NCBI RefSeq assembly: GCF_002419815.1
Contig: NZ_DIGV01000048.1
Location: forward strand, 1 to 52,181
DNA: 52,181 bases
Reading direction: 5' to 3'
DNA from: Brevundimonas sp. UBA5713
Lineage (GTDB): Bacteria; Pseudomonadota; Alphaproteobacteria; Caulobacterales; Caulobacteraceae
Of this stretch, positions 8,025 through 16,476 are shown one piece after another. The notes under the pieces are model-generated. The model saw nothing but the letters and a program-made list of their open reading frames with translations. It was not told the origin of the DNA and ran no database searches. The translations under genes and the position numbers were made by a program. Positions within the stretch are counted from its first letter, which is position 1. Every line of letters starts with the position of its first letter.

Positions 8025-8921
8025 TCAGCCATGACCCAGTGCGACCAGCAGTTGGCGCGTGGCCTCGGCGATCGCCTCTTCGCGGCTTGCAGGGGTGGAC
8101 TGTGGTGAACCGTGGAAATAGGCGGCGACCACGATCGGTGCGCCCTGCGGCGGATACAGCACGCCGATGTCATTGGCCGGACCGTAGCCGCCCGTGCCGG
8201 TCTTGTGCGCCACACGCCATGCGGCGGGCACGCCCGCTTTCAGGCGATCCGCACCGGTCGGCGTGTCATGCAGCCATTTCAGCAGCGTCTGTTTGGAGTC
8301 GGCGTTCAGCGGCGTGTCTGCATCGACCAGCAGCTTTTGCAGGTTCCTGACCGACTGCACCGGCAGAATCGTGTCCTTGTCGCCGTCCAGACGGTTCATG
8401 GTCGGCTCATACCGGTCCACCGTCGTCGAGGTGTCGCCCAGATCGCGATAGAACTGTCGCATCGGTTCCAGCCCGCCCATTTCGCGCAGCAGGATGTTGG
8501 CGGCGGGATTGTCGCTGGTTTCCACCGTGCCCTTCATAAGCTCCAGCAGGCTCAGCGCACGCCCAACCGCTGGCTCGGTGATCGGTGCGTGCGAAATCAT
8601 GTCGGCCTGCGTGATCGGGACCTGACGGGTCAGATCTTCCAACCCGTCCTGGGCGCGGATGAACATGGCCGCGGCCAAATAGAGCTTGAAGGTCGAGCAA
8701 TAGATGAAGCGTTCATCGCCGCGCCATGCGCCCTCGGCTCCCTCGGTCGCAAAGGCAAAGCCCATGCGGCCTTTGAAGCGATCTTCCAATGCAGCGAAAT
8801 CCAGCGGCACGGTGCGCATGGGCTTGGTAACCGCTGCGGTATCGGCGGTGGTTTGCGCGGGCTGGCACGCTGCGATGGAAAGTGCCCCTGCCCCGACCAG
8901 TAGGTTCCGCCGATCTATCAT
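8025..8921 (-). CDS. Class A beta-lactamase, putative lipoprotein
   Basis: This 298-residue serine beta-lactamase hydrolyses the beta-lactam ring in the periplasm. All class A elements are visible: S76-T-F-K79 (SxxK), S136-D-N138 (SDN), E172 with N176 in the omega-loop (YEPTMN), and K240-T-G. The N-terminus has twin arginines (DRRNLLVGAGA) and a lipobox ending at C19 (LSIAAC), suggesting a Tat-exported, membrane-anchored lipoprotein. It starts 6 nt after the flbD stop on the same strand, so it is probably transcribed with the flagellar operon, although its own ribosome binding site is weak. The substrate spectrum cannot be read from sequence. A low-activity, housekeeping role is also possible. 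Confidence 0.93.
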   Translation of the reverse strand: MIDRRNLLVGAGALSIAACQPAQTTADTAAVTKPMRTVPLDFAALEDRFKGRMGFAFATEGAEGAWRGDERFIYCSTFKLYLAAAMFIRAQDGLEDLTRQVPITQADMISHAPITEPAVGRALSLLELMKGTVETSDNPAANILLREMGGLEPMRQFYRDLGDTSTTVDRYEPTMNRLDGDKDTILPVQSVRNLQKLLVDADTPLNADSKQTLLKWLHDTPTGADRLKAGVPAAWRVAHKTGTGGYGPANDIGVLYPPQGAPIVVAAYFHGSPQSTPASREEAIAEATRQLLVALGHG

Positions 8922-8927
8922 CTGACC

Positions 8928-10340
8928 CTATCCCGCCGAACCATAGGCATTGGCCACGCCCGACTGGGGTGCCGGAATGGACGTGCCCTGATCGGCATAT
9001 TCATTGAGTTTGTTCCGCAGGGTGCGGATTGAAATACCCAGAATATTGGCCGCGTGGGTGCGGTTCCCCAAACAATGGTTCAGGGTGTCGAGGATCAGCG
9101 TCTTTTCCATCTCGGCCACGGTCTGGCCGACGAAGCTGCGGGTAACGGCGTCGGCCACCTGTGCCGCCTGCCCGGCTACGCCCGGATCATAGGCGCTGGC
9201 GGTCGGGGCCGAGGCTACCACGCCGCCCAGCAACGGACGACCGTCCGGCAGGCGGATGGCATCGACATCGATTTCCGGGCCGGTCGAAAGCAGCACCGCC
9301 CGGTGCATGGCATTTTCCAGCTCGCGGACGTTGCCATGCCATGGATGGCTCGTGATAGCGCGCACAGCACCGGCCGAGATCGGCTTGACGGGCACGCCAT
9401 TGGCGGCGGCGTATTTCTTGATGAAGTGATCGGCCAGAACCGCAATGTCGCCCGGGCGCTCGCGCAGGGACGGGATGCGCAGGTTCACCACATTCAGGCG
9501 GTACAGCAGGTCTTCGCGGAAGCTGCCTTCAGCGACCGACTTGGCCAGATCGCGGTTGGAGGTGGCGATGATGCGGATGTTGACCGGCACCGGCTTTCCG
9601 CCGCCCACACGGTCGATCACACGCTCCTGAATGGCGCGCAGCAGCTTGGCCTGCAAGCGCACATCCATTTCCGAGATTTCGTCCAGCAGCAGGGTGCCGC
9701 CGTCGGCCTCTTCGAACTTACCGATGCGGCGCGCGACGGCGCCCGTGAAGGCACCCTTCTCGTGACCGAACAGTTCGGATTCTAGCAGATTGTCCGGAAT
9801 GGCCGCACAATTGACGCTGATGAACGGCTTGTCCGCGCGGCGCGAGCGGCTGTGCAGGTGACGGGCCATCACCTCCTTACCTACACCGCTTTCCCCGGTG
9901 ATCAGGATGGAAGCCTCGGAGGCCGCGACCTGATCGGCCAGCTGCACCACCGACTTCATCGCCGGATCGGCCAAAATCATCGGCTTTTCATCATCGGCCA
10001 CCGCCGATAGCACGGCCGCGATCAGCTCGGCATCCGGCGGCAGCGGGATGAACTCCTTGGCCCCTGCGCGAATGGCATCGGCGGCCTCGCGGGCGTCAGC
10101 GTCCACACCACAGGCTACCACCGGCACATGGATGCGCTCGGCCTCGTTGGCGGCGATCAAGGCGGCGATGTCGATGCGATAGTCGACCATCAACAGGTCG
10201 GCCCCCTGCCCGCGACGCAGCTGTTCGGTGGCTTGGTCCGCACGCTCGACATGGCTGACCTTGGCCCCGTGGGTCATGGCCATTTTCACTGCCGTTGCCA
10301 GTTGGCCGCTCAGGCGGCCCACAACCAGTAGACGCATCAT
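8928..10340 (-). CDS. flbD: Sigma-54 flagellar activator FlbD
   Basis: FlbD activates late flagellar genes through sigma-54 and represses early ones in Caulobacter. This 470-residue protein has a degenerate receiver domain (1-115), an AAA+ domain with Walker A GESGVGKEV, the sigma-54 contact loop GAFTGA and Walker B TLLLDEISEM, and a C-terminal Fis-type helix-turn-helix (HAANILGISIRTLRNKL). The receiver lacks the usual N-terminal acidic pair (VVGRLSG instead), in line with activation by FliX rather than phosphorylation. The frame opens with ATGATG; an AAGGAG sits 4 nt before the first and 7 nt before the second, so the true start may be 10337. Confidence 0.96.
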   Translation of the reverse strand: MMRLLVVGRLSGQLATAVKMAMTHGAKVSHVERADQATEQLRRGQGADLLMVDYRIDIAALIAANEAERIHVPVVACGVDADAREAADAIRAGAKEFIPLPPDAELIAAVLSAVADDEKPMILADPAMKSVVQLADQVAASEASILITGESGVGKEVMARHLHSRSRRADKPFISVNCAAIPDNLLESELFGHEKGAFTGAVARRIGKFEEADGGTLLLDEISEMDVRLQAKLLRAIQERVIDRVGGGKPVPVNIRIIATSNRDLAKSVAEGSFREDLLYRLNVVNLRIPSLRERPGDIAVLADHFIKKYAAANGVPVKPISAGAVRAITSHPWHGNVRELENAMHRAVLLSTGPEIDVDAIRLPDGRPLLGGVVASAPTASAYDPGVAGQAAQVADAVTRSFVGQTVAEMEKTLILDTLNHCLGNRTHAANILGISIRTLRNKLNEYADQGTSIPAPQSGVANAYGSAG

Positions 10341-10372
10341 CGGGCTCCTTCAGTCCTTCATCCGGTCGCCGC

Positions 10373-10705
10373 TCAGGCGCCCTTATCGTCGGTCTTGATG
10401 ATTTCGGTCATGGTCACGCCCAGTCGATCCTCGACCAGCACAACCTCGCCACGCGCCACCAGACGGTTGTTCACGAAGATATCGATGGCTTCGCCGACCT
10501 TGCGGTCCAGTTCCAGCACCGATCCCTTGTTCAGTTTCAGCAGTTGCGACACCGACATATTGGCCTTGCCCAACACCGCAGAGATGTTGACCGGCACGTC
10601 AAACACCGTCGCGAGGTCGGCAGCGGTCTTTTCGCCCCCGTCTTCACCCAGTGTCAGCGCTGTGGATTCGGCAAATTCTTCGAGCGGCAGATCGTCAATG
10701 GCCAT
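10373..10705 (-). CDS. fliN: Flagellar switch protein FliN
   Basis: FliN forms the lower C-ring of the flagellar motor and helps target the export apparatus. The protein is 110 residues, normal for the family, with the SpoA fold clear from DVPVNISAVLGKANMSVSQL through LNKGSVLELDRKVGEAIDIF to NNRLVARGEVVLVEDRLGV. Its ATG overlaps the fliH stop in a TGATG junction, so it is translationally coupled. It is followed by flbD after 32 nt. Confidence 0.95.
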   Translation of the reverse strand: MAIDDLPLEEFAESTALTLGEDGGEKTAADLATVFDVPVNISAVLGKANMSVSQLLKLNKGSVLELDRKVGEAIDIFVNNRLVARGEVVLVEDRLGVTMTEIIKTDDKGA

Positions 10706-11361
10706 CAGAAGTCACTCCCGTTCGGGAAGGTTTGAGGGGTGCTGCGATCTTCGGCAGCCAAGGCCACCTGCAGCGCGTCGCGAAGGCGCGTCTCGGCCTC
10801 CGCCGGATCGAAGCTGGCGCGGCCATCGGCCCACTCCAGCACAAAAGACGCCGGCGCACCGGCCTCATGACGAAACACCACCATGCCGGAAAATCCGGAT
10901 TGAACGCACAGTTGTTCGATCTGGGCGCGGGCCTCGGCGTCCAATTGGGGGGCGCGGATCAGCAGACGCGGGCTGGCGTCGATTTCCTGTGCCAGCTGTT
11001 CGAGCGTGACCTCCAGCGGGCGCCGCGGGAACAGGTCAAACGCCGCCCCCGACAGGGCGCGCCCGCACGCGACCGCCAGTTCGGCAGACTGCTGGCGGTA
11101 CTGTTCGGCAATCTGGCCCAAGGCATTGGCGGCATTGGCCACCGTCTGGGCCACCACCGACAGGGCATCGGCGCGCAGGGCCTCGACCTCGGACAGAGCC
11201 TGTTGGCGGGCTTCCAAACGGGCCTGGGCAAGCATGGCTTCGACCTCGGCGGGCGAATAGCTGCGCTTGGGCGGCTGCCATTCGGTCTGGCGCACAATCT
11301 GGCCGTCAGCACCAAACTCGGTGTCAAAGCCAAACGGACGCGGGGTGGCGGGCTGGGTCAT
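10705..11361 (-). CDS. fliH: Flagellar assembly protein FliH (FlbE)
   Basis: This 218-residue protein occupies the position of flbE/fliH between fliG and fliN. It has an N-terminal variable part, a long alanine- and glutamine-rich coiled coil (about residues 36-95, with VEAMLAQARLEARQQALSEV) and a C-terminal globular part (ALSGAAFDLFPRRPLEVTLE), as in FliH, which holds the FliI export ATPase. The sequence is weakly conserved in Caulobacterales, so the call rests on length, coiled coil and gene order. TGATG junctions with both neighbours point to tight translational coupling. Confidence 0.85.
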   Translation of the reverse strand: MTQPATPRPFGFDTEFGADGQIVRQTEWQPPKRSYSPAEVEAMLAQARLEARQQALSEVEALRADALSVVAQTVANAANALGQIAEQYRQQSAELAVACGRALSGAAFDLFPRRPLEVTLEQLAQEIDASPRLLIRAPQLDAEARAQIEQLCVQSGFSGMVVFRHEAGAPASFVLEWADGRASFDPAEAETRLRDALQVALAAEDRSTPQTFPNGSDF

Positions 11362-12398
11362 CAGTAGATCAACTCGTCATCGCCGCCCTGACCGGCCAGC
11401 ATGATTTCCCCACGCGCGGCCAAGTCCTTGGCCACCTGCACCATAGCCATCTGGGCAGCATCGACGTCCTTCAGACGGACCGGCCCCATGGAATCCATAT
11501 CTTCGCGCATGATCTTGGAGGCCCGCTCGGACATGTTGGAGAAGAACATTTCGCGCAAGGAATCCGAGGCCCCCTTGAGAGCCAGCGCCAACTGGTCCTT
11601 CTCCACCGCACGCAACAGGGTCTGCACGCCGCCCGGGTCCAGCTTGGACAGGTCCTCGAACACGAACATCAGGGCGCGGATACGCTCGGCCGCATCGCGG
11701 TTGCGTTCTTCCAGCGCACCGATGAAGCGGCTTTCGGTCTGGCGGTCGAAGCTGTTGAAGATCTCGGCCATCAGCTCATGGCTGTCGCGCTTGGAGGTGC
11801 GGGCGAGGTTCGACATGAACTCTGTGCGCAGGGTCTGCTCGATCTTGTCGAGGATATCGCGCTGCACCGGCTCCATGCGAAGCATGCGCTGTACGCATTC
11901 CAGTGCAAAGTCTTCCGGCAGGGCTGTCAGCACGCGCGAGGCATGTTCCGGCTTGATCTTGGACAGCACGACCGCGACCGTCTGCGGGTATTCATTCTTG
12001 AGGTAGTTCGCCAGAACCGCCTCGTTCACATTGCCAAGCTTGTCCCACATGGTCCGGCCGGCCGGACCACGGATTTCCTCCATCAGGGCCTCGACCCGAT
12101 CGATGGGCATGAAGGACGACAGCAGGCGTTGGGTCTGTTCATACGACCCCATCAGGGTGCCGTTCCCGCCCAGACCCGAGACGAACTCGACAAGGATTTG
12201 TTCGACCACTTCGGCCGTCACAGTACCAAGGCCCGCCATGGCCTGGGACACTTCCTTGATCTCGTCCTCTTCCAGCCGCTCCCACAGGGCGGTGTGTTCC
12301 TCGCCGAGAGACAGCAGGACCACAGCGGCCTTCTCGGGCCCCGTCAGCTTGCGGACGTCTTCGACCGCGGGCGATTTGGTGACAAGACGCGCGGCCAT
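11361..12398 (-). CDS. fliG: Flagellar switch protein FliG
   Basis: FliG is the rotor protein of the C-ring that touches the stator and the MS ring. With the ATG at 12398 it has 345 residues, normal length. Visible parts are the N-terminal FliF-binding domain (LTGPEKAAVVLLSLGEEHTA), the middle domain with the EHPQ-like patch (EYPQTVAVVLSKIKPEHASR) and the C-terminal torque domain (FEDLSKLDPGGVQTLLRAV, REMFFSNMSERA). The frame is open to a GTG at 12416, but the ATG at 12398 makes a TGATG junction with fliF identical to the next two junctions and is preferred. Confidence 0.96.
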   Translation of the reverse strand: MAARLVTKSPAVEDVRKLTGPEKAAVVLLSLGEEHTALWERLEEDEIKEVSQAMAGLGTVTAEVVEQILVEFVSGLGGNGTLMGSYEQTQRLLSSFMPIDRVEALMEEIRGPAGRTMWDKLGNVNEAVLANYLKNEYPQTVAVVLSKIKPEHASRVLTALPEDFALECVQRMLRMEPVQRDILDKIEQTLRTEFMSNLARTSKRDSHELMAEIFNSFDRQTESRFIGALEERNRDAAERIRALMFVFEDLSKLDPGGVQTLLRAVEKDQLALALKGASDSLREMFFSNMSERASKIMREDMDSMGPVRLKDVDAAQMAMVQVAKDLAARGEIMLAGQGGDDELIY

Positions 12399-14038
12399 CA
12401 GGCTTCGTTCATCCACGCGCGAAGGATCGCGGTAGACTCCTCTGGGTGGGCGTCGACAAAGTCAGCCACCTTCTTGATGGACGATGCCTTTACCTGTCCC
12501 TCGATGCGGGCGATGTCGATGCGCTGCTCCACTTCGGTCGGCCCCGGCAGCATGGCGGCGGCACCGCCTGGCAGGGCTCCGCCAACCAGTTGTTCATCCA
12601 CTGACGTCACGCCCGGCTGGGCCTTGGCCTTGGCTTCTTTGCCGGTGGCGGTCCGCAGCAGGGGGCGCAGCACGAAGAAGATCAGCAACAGGGCAGTAAT
12701 CGCCAACACGGCCAATTCGATGCCGCGCATGATGTCATTCTTGTCGAAGGCAAAGCTCGACATCAGGCCGCCGCTTTCACCGTTGGCACCGCCCGCCGCC
12801 TCAGCCTCGCGGTTGAAGCGAACATTGACCACTTCCAGCTTGTCGCCGCGCTCTTCGTCGATACCGACAGCGGCGGCCACAAGGGCGCGGATCTGGGCGA
12901 CTTCCTCGTCCGAGCGCGGGGTATAGGTCGGCGCGCCCTCGCCATTGGCGGGCGGGGTATAGGTGCCGTCCACGGCCACCGAGACGGACAGCTTCTTCAC
13001 CTCGCCCGGCTCCTTGACCGTGGTCGTGGTGGTGTTGGAAATCTCGTAGTTGATGGTTTCCGAGTTTTCCGCGCTGGTCGACGCCTGATCGGCCTGTGCC
13101 GGATCGGCGCCGCCCGGAATGTTGTTTGTAGCAGTTACGCCGCCCAGCGGCACGCCCGTGGTGTCGCGCGACTGGGTGCCGTTGGTCGAGGTAGAGCGAA
13201 CCACCTGTCCATCCGGATCGAAGCGCTGCTCCTGCGTGGTGGAACGGGTATGATCGATATCCGCCGTCACCTGTACGCGGGCGGCACCATTGCCCACCAC
13301 ACCTTCGACGATGTCCTTGATGCGAGCCTGCATCTGGGCTTCGGTAGTGGCCTTGGCGGCCTCGGCGGTGGCGGTGGTAAAACCGTCGTCTTCGGAGCCT
13401 GCCGCCAGCGTGCGGTTGGCCTGATCGGTTACCGTGACCTTTTCCGGCTTCAGATTGGGCACCGAGGAGGCCACCACATTGCGGATGGCGCGGATCTGGT
13501 CCGGTGTCAGGTCACGGCCCGACAGCCCCACCACAACGGCGGCGGTCGGGTCGATAGCGGCAGCCTGAAACATCTCGCGACGCGGCATGGTGATATGCAC
13601 GCGCGCCGAGGAAATACCGCGCATCGACATAATGGTGCGGGCCAGTTCGCCTTGCAGCGCGCGCTGTTCGTTCAGGTTCTGCTGGAACTCGGTCTGGCCC
13701 AGCACCGACTGGTTGTCGAAAATTTCGTAGCCGACCGAGCCGGACGTCACCAAGCCCTGCCCTGCCAGCATCAGACGAGCGGTGCCGACATCATCGCGGC
13801 TGACAAAAATGGTCGAGCCGTCGCCCTTGGCGGAATATTTGATGCCTGCCGTATCCAGTGCCGCGCCGATTTCAGCAGCTTCGCGCAGGTCGAGGTTGGA
13901 ATACAGCAGGGCGTCAGGAGCCTGACCCACACGCAGCATGATGGCGACCAGCACAGCCGCAACGCCAGCCGATACACCCAGCACTGCTGCCAGACGTCCG
14001 ATTCCGAACTTTTGTATTGCCGCCGTAAAGCCGCCCAC
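12398..14038 (-). CDS. fliF: Flagellar MS-ring protein FliF
   Basis: FliF forms the membrane-embedded MS ring, the base of the flagellum. The protein is 546 residues with a first transmembrane helix at about 14-35, periplasmic ring-building domains (YSAKGDGSTIFVSRDDVGTA, ARVHITMPRREMF), a second transmembrane helix at 439-462 and a C-terminal tail that binds FliG. The start is GTG at 14038: an in-frame stop lies five codons upstream and the next ATG is inside the first membrane helix. The upstream region has paired TTAAC sites like a CtrA box. It heads the fliF-fliG-fliH-fliN-flbD operon. Confidence 0.96.
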   Translation of the reverse strand: MGGFTAAIQKFGIGRLAAVLGVSAGVAAVLVAIMLRVGQAPDALLYSNLDLREAAEIGAALDTAGIKYSAKGDGSTIFVSRDDVGTARLMLAGQGLVTSGSVGYEIFDNQSVLGQTEFQQNLNEQRALQGELARTIMSMRGISSARVHITMPRREMFQAAAIDPTAAVVVGLSGRDLTPDQIRAIRNVVASSVPNLKPEKVTVTDQANRTLAAGSEDDGFTTATAEAAKATTEAQMQARIKDIVEGVVGNGAARVQVTADIDHTRSTTQEQRFDPDGQVVRSTSTNGTQSRDTTGVPLGGVTATNNIPGGADPAQADQASTSAENSETINYEISNTTTTTVKEPGEVKKLSVSVAVDGTYTPPANGEGAPTYTPRSDEEVAQIRALVAAAVGIDEERGDKLEVVNVRFNREAEAAGGANGESGGLMSSFAFDKNDIMRGIELAVLAITALLLIFFVLRPLLRTATGKEAKAKAQPGVTSVDEQLVGGALPGGAAAMLPGPTEVEQRIDIARIEGQVKASSIKKVADFVDAHPEESTAILRAWMNEA

Positions 14039-14114
14039 GCGCCCCGCCCATCAGACACATCCGAAGCTTTACTGCTCCGCTAGGCAGAAAGTGCCGCCTG
14101 TTTGGTAAACGCCG

Positions 14115-14130
14115 CGTTAAGATGCGTTAA
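14115..14130 (-). promoter_or_regulatory. CtrA-like box upstream of fliF
   Basis: On the minus strand the sequence reads TTAACGCATCTTAACG: two TTAA(C) half-sites with 6 nt between the TTAA cores. The CtrA consensus in Caulobacter is TTAA-N7-TTAA(C), so this is one base short or a variant. It lies 77-92 nt upstream of the fliF start, where CtrA controls fliF in Caulobacter. Confidence 0.6.
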
Positions 14131-14158
14131 GAAGCGTGGCTATAGGTGCATGCTCGCG

Positions 14159-14191
14159 AAAAAAGGAGCAGCCCGACGGACTGCCCCTTTT
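14159..14191 (-). terminator. Rho-independent terminator after the leucine-type dehydrogenase
   Basis: Reading the minus strand, GGGGCAG pairs with CTGCTCC (one G-T wobble) around a short loop and is followed by six T. It lies just beyond the dehydrogenase stop and separates it from the fliF promoter. Confidence 0.8.
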
Positions 14192-14197
14192 CCACAT

Positions 14198-14215
14198 ATC
14201 CACAGTGCTGTGGAT
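14198..14215. repeat. 18-nt inverted repeat with DnaA-box-like arms
   Basis: ATCCACAG-TG-CTGTGGAT has perfect 8-nt arms and sits right after the dehydrogenase stop codon. The arms resemble the core of a DnaA box (TTATNCACA), and a further TTTTCCACA lies just to the left. It may also be a second terminator stem. Function is unproven. Confidence 0.5.
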
Positions 14216-14216
14216 C

Positions 14217-15305
14217 TTAAGCCTTGAGGGCTGCGGCCTTCTTGTTGGCGGCGGCCTTGATACGCTCTTCGGCGATGGCGTCGGCGATCTGATAGGTCGG
14301 CTTGTTCTCGCGCTCGGCGCGCTCGAGGATTTCCTCGAACGTCTCCATCAGACGCGACAGCTTGCCTTCGACCCATTGCGGATCATAGGCGGTGCCGTTC
14401 TGGCGGGCGTTCATTTCCGAGGCGACGTTGATGATGCCGCCGCCGTTCACGACGTAATCGGGCGAATACAGAATGCCCATCTCGTGCAGCTTGTCACCGA
14501 TATCCGGCGTCGCCAGTTGGTTGTTGGCCGCACCGCAGACTGCCTTGACCTTCAACTGGCCGAGCGTAGTCGGGTTCAGCGTCGCCCCCAGCGCGCACGG
14601 CGCATAGATGTCGGCTTGCACCGCATAGATGTCTTCCGGAGCCACGATCTGCGCGCCGGTCTTTTCAGCCACGGCTTTCAGGTTGTCCTGATTGACGTCG
14701 GTGATGATCAGCTTGGCACCGGCTGCGTGCAGCTTTTCGCACAGGTATGCGCCAACGTGGCCGACACCCTGGACGGCGACGGTCAGACCGGTCATGTCGT
14801 TTTGGCCAAACAGGCGACGCGCCACGACCATGTTCGAGCGGAACACGCCCTCTGCGGTCACGGGGCTGGGATCGCCGGAAGCTTCCGGACCGTCTTTCAG
14901 GCCCAGAACATAAGGCGTCACCTTGCGAGCCGAGGCAATGTCCTCGACCGAGGTGCCCACATCTTCGGCGGCGTAATAGTTGCCGCCCAGACCGTTCAGG
15001 AAGCGACCGAAGGCTTCGAACAGCTCCGGCGTCTTCTGGGTGCGGCTGTCACCGATGATGACCGACTTGCCGCCGCCCATCTCCAGATCGGCGATGGCGT
15101 TCTTATAGCTCATACCTTTGGACAGACGCAGCACGTCTTCCAGAGCCTCGGCGGCAGTGGCGTAGTTCCACATGCGGGTGCCGCCCACGGCCGGACCGCG
15201 CGCGGTCGAGTGGACTGCAACTATGGCTTTCAGACCAGTTTTTTCATCGTGGAAAGCGTGTACGCCTTCGTGGTGCGCGAAACTGGGGGAATCGAAAAGC
15301 GTCAT
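14217..15305 (-). CDS. Leu/Phe/Val (Glu-type) amino acid dehydrogenase
   Basis: This 362-residue protein is a leucine-dehydrogenase-type member of the Glu/Leu/Phe/Val dehydrogenase superfamily, which deaminates branched or aromatic amino acids with NAD+. Seen: the substrate/catalytic region SYKNAIADLEMGGGKSV with the catalytic lysine, the DVGTSVEDI segment, the nucleotide-binding turn VQGVGHVG, and CGAANNQLA. Length equals that of bacterial leucine dehydrogenases. Exact amino acid preference cannot be read. A promoter should lie in the 104 nt to the upstream hydrolase gene, and a clear terminator follows the gene. Confidence 0.9.
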   Translation of the reverse strand: MTLFDSPSFAHHEGVHAFHDEKTGLKAIVAVHSTARGPAVGGTRMWNYATAAEALEDVLRLSKGMSYKNAIADLEMGGGKSVIIGDSRTQKTPELFEAFGRFLNGLGGNYYAAEDVGTSVEDIASARKVTPYVLGLKDGPEASGDPSPVTAEGVFRSNMVVARRLFGQNDMTGLTVAVQGVGHVGAYLCEKLHAAGAKLIITDVNQDNLKAVAEKTGAQIVAPEDIYAVQADIYAPCALGATLNPTTLGQLKVKAVCGAANNQLATPDIGDKLHEMGILYSPDYVVNGGGIINVASEMNARQNGTAYDPQWVEGKLSRLMETFEEILERAERENKPTYQIADAIAEERIKAAANKKAAALKA

Positions 15306-15409
15306 GCCCTTAGAGCCTTTCCTCGGGGTATTTTTTTGTACCTATGGCATAGGCAGACGCGTCGGCGAGTGCAAGTCGCTGATCAAGGCTTCATTTGGGT
15401 AACTGTTGA

Positions 15410-16444
15410 TCAGTTGGAGCGGCGCAGGGCGTCGGGCGTAACCGGCGGCGGTGCCGAGGGCAGTGGCTTCCCTTCCAGCCAGGCCGCGACATCGCCATAA
15501 AGGCGCTCAGCTTCCATATCGCGGTTCAGAATGTGCCAGCCATCGGGGTAATAGGCGGTCGTCATATCGGGCCGCTCGCCGGCCCGCTCCAGCGCCAATT
15601 TCATGGCCGCCGGCGGTACGATCCGGTCATGCGCGCCATAGGCCAGCAGCGTGGGCACCTGAACGCACCCTAAACCCTCGCTGGCCTCTTCCATCAGTCC
15701 CACCAGACCGTGAAGGGCATCGAAACGGGTGCCCAGAATAAAGCGCGGATCGCGACCATTCCTGAGCAGTTCGACCACATTGTCTGTCGCGCGTATGTGG
15801 CGCACGGCAAAAGACGGTGGCTCGACCACGCGCCCGCCCAGTAAGCGCGCTCCGGCTGCCAGACCTACTCGGTTGAAGGTATTCTGGCTGGACCAGCCCC
15901 ACACCGCCGGTCCCAGCAGGATCAGCCGATCAGCCTGCGGCGGTCGGCTGGAGGCAAAAGCGGTGATGCCCACCGCCCCGCCCATGCTTTCGCCCATGAT
16001 GGCGATGAGGGTGTGCGGATACTGCTGACGGATCATAGCCGTGACTGTACGCAGGTCTTCACGGCTCAGCTCCGGATCCGCCCAGATGCCCCTGCCCGGT
16101 GCCGCGCCGAAACCGCGCTGATCATAGGCCCAGACCTCTATCCCCTGCTCGGCCCACCAAGGCCCCGCCAGCCGCCACGCGGCCGAGTGATCGTTGAACC
16201 CGTGCAGGGCAATGACCACTGCCTTGGGCGGATGGGCCGGAGACCACACCCGATACGGCAGACTGGCCCCGTCCTGAACGATAAAGTGACCGATCCCCTC
16301 GCCGGTCGGCACCCTTTGCGGCCCCTGAAAATCCGTCGGCGGAGAAAAGGCCTGCTGCACCAAGGGCGCGCAGGCTGCCAAGGAGAGCGCCATGGTTCCG
16401 GCCAGGATGCCCTTCAAAACACGCTGTCGAGTGTTCACGTCCAT
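15410..16444 (-). CDS. Alpha/beta hydrolase lipoprotein (monoacylglycerol lipase-like)
   Basis: The protein (344 residues from the ATG at 16444) is a serine hydrolase of the lysophospholipase/monoacylglycerol lipase type (Hydrolase_4). The nucleophile elbow is G-E-S-M-G-G, the acid is in YGAHDRIVPP and the base histidine in DGWHILNRD; the oxyanion segment is LHGFNDHSAAW. An N-terminal signal with a lipobox (LSLAAC) suggests a membrane-anchored lipoprotein. Two GTG codons lie immediately upstream in frame, but AAGG sits 8 nt before the ATG at 16444, so that start is preferred. It likely acts on lipids or esters at the envelope. Confidence 0.88.
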   Translation of the reverse strand: MDVNTRQRVLKGILAGTMALSLAACAPLVQQAFSPPTDFQGPQRVPTGEGIGHFIVQDGASLPYRVWSPAHPPKAVVIALHGFNDHSAAWRLAGPWWAEQGIEVWAYDQRGFGAAPGRGIWADPELSREDLRTVTAMIRQQYPHTLIAIMGESMGGAVGITAFASSRPPQADRLILLGPAVWGWSSQNTFNRVGLAAGARLLGGRVVEPPSFAVRHIRATDNVVELLRNGRDPRFILGTRFDALHGLVGLMEEASEGLGCVQVPTLLAYGAHDRIVPPAAMKLALERAGERPDMTTAYYPDGWHILNRDMEAERLYGDVAAWLEGKPLPSAPPPVTPDALRRSN

Positions 16445-16476
16445 CACCACGGCCTTGAGGATACATCAGAAAGAGT

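Noticed and set aside
12399..12416. GTG at 12416 as the fliG start
   Set aside because: No ribosome binding site, larger overlap with fliF, and the ATG at 12398 forms the same TGATG junction seen at the next two gene pairs.
14188..14215. A replication origin at the DnaA-like boxes
   Set aside because: Only a few degenerate boxes, no AT-rich unwinding region and no origin-type neighbours such as hemE, dnaA or parAB.
14136..15500. A 454-codon plus-strand frame over the dehydrogenase gene
   Set aside because: It covers the dehydrogenase and its terminator in antisense and has no family features.
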